6,473 nucleotides of DNA from Candidatus Woesebacteria bacterium UBA925 (GTDB lineage: Bacteria > Patescibacteriota > Microgenomatia > UBA8517). Under the pieces are notes generated by a model that was not told the DNA's origin, ran no database searches, and saw only the letters and a program-made list of their open reading frames with translations. A program made the translations under genes and the position numbers. Below, piece by piece: positions 6,455-6,473 of this stretch (within the stretch, counting starts at the first letter, position 1; every line of letters starts with the position of its first letter). The stretch is taken from NCBI GenBank assembly GCA_002293705.1, contig DBDT01000007.1:1-6473 (forward strand). The letters are read 5' to 3'.

Positions 6455-6473
6455 CTGTCTCTTATACACATCT
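6455..6473. other. Nextera/Tn5 mosaic-end adapter (sequencing artefact)
   Basis: The last 19 bases, CTGTCTCTTATACACATCT, are identical to the Tn5 mosaic-end adapter used in Nextera libraries. They are not genomic. Read on the minus strand they fuse in frame to secF and create a false N terminus, MYKRQ, from a GTG at 6469. Any gene model beginning there should be trimmed to 6454 and flagged as partial. Confidence 0.97.

Overview
The window is most likely a short metagenomic contig from an uncultured bacterium, perhaps the whole contig. The base composition is moderately AT-rich by eye. All genes look like essential housekeeping genes: translation, tRNA maturation, the stringent response, DNA repair and protein secretion. 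The stop codons used are TAA, TAG and TGA, so the standard bacterial code applies and UGA is not reassigned. An archaeal-type aspartyl-tRNA synthetase, a short RelA/SpoT protein, separate secF, and very tight packing with overlapping genes together suggest a streamlined lineage such as the Candidate Phyla Radiation (Patescibacteria). That placement is an inference. No rRNA or marker phylogeny is available here.

Layout from left to right: aspS (minus strand, 3' end cut off by the window start), a bifunctional-looking RelA/SpoT homolog (minus), recJ (minus, overlapping the RSH gene by 23 bp), cca (plus, divergent from recJ), and secF (minus, convergent with cca and sharing a TTAA at the stop codons). 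The final 19 bases are not genomic. They are the Nextera/Tn5 mosaic-end adapter, so secF lacks its true N terminus. No gap between genes exceeds 63 bp, and there is no RNA gene, mobile element, CRISPR array or repeat family to report.

The minus-strand order secF - recJ - relA - aspS matches the old secDF-recJ-(apt)-relA-(dtd)-(hisS)-aspS neighbourhood known from Bacillus and relatives. Here it is condensed, and cca is inserted in the opposite orientation. The aspS in this conserved position is of the archaeal type.

The most interesting signal is regulatory. All four visible start codons (aspS, RSH, recJ, cca) lack a Shine-Dalgarno sequence at usable spacing. Each is preceded by a -10-like hexamer ending only 5-6 nt before the start codon (TAAAAT, TATAAT, CAAAAT, TATACT). 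This is the arrangement expected for leaderless mRNAs, with each gene carrying its own promoter even inside an apparent operon. I found no novel defence, mobile or biosynthetic system in the window.
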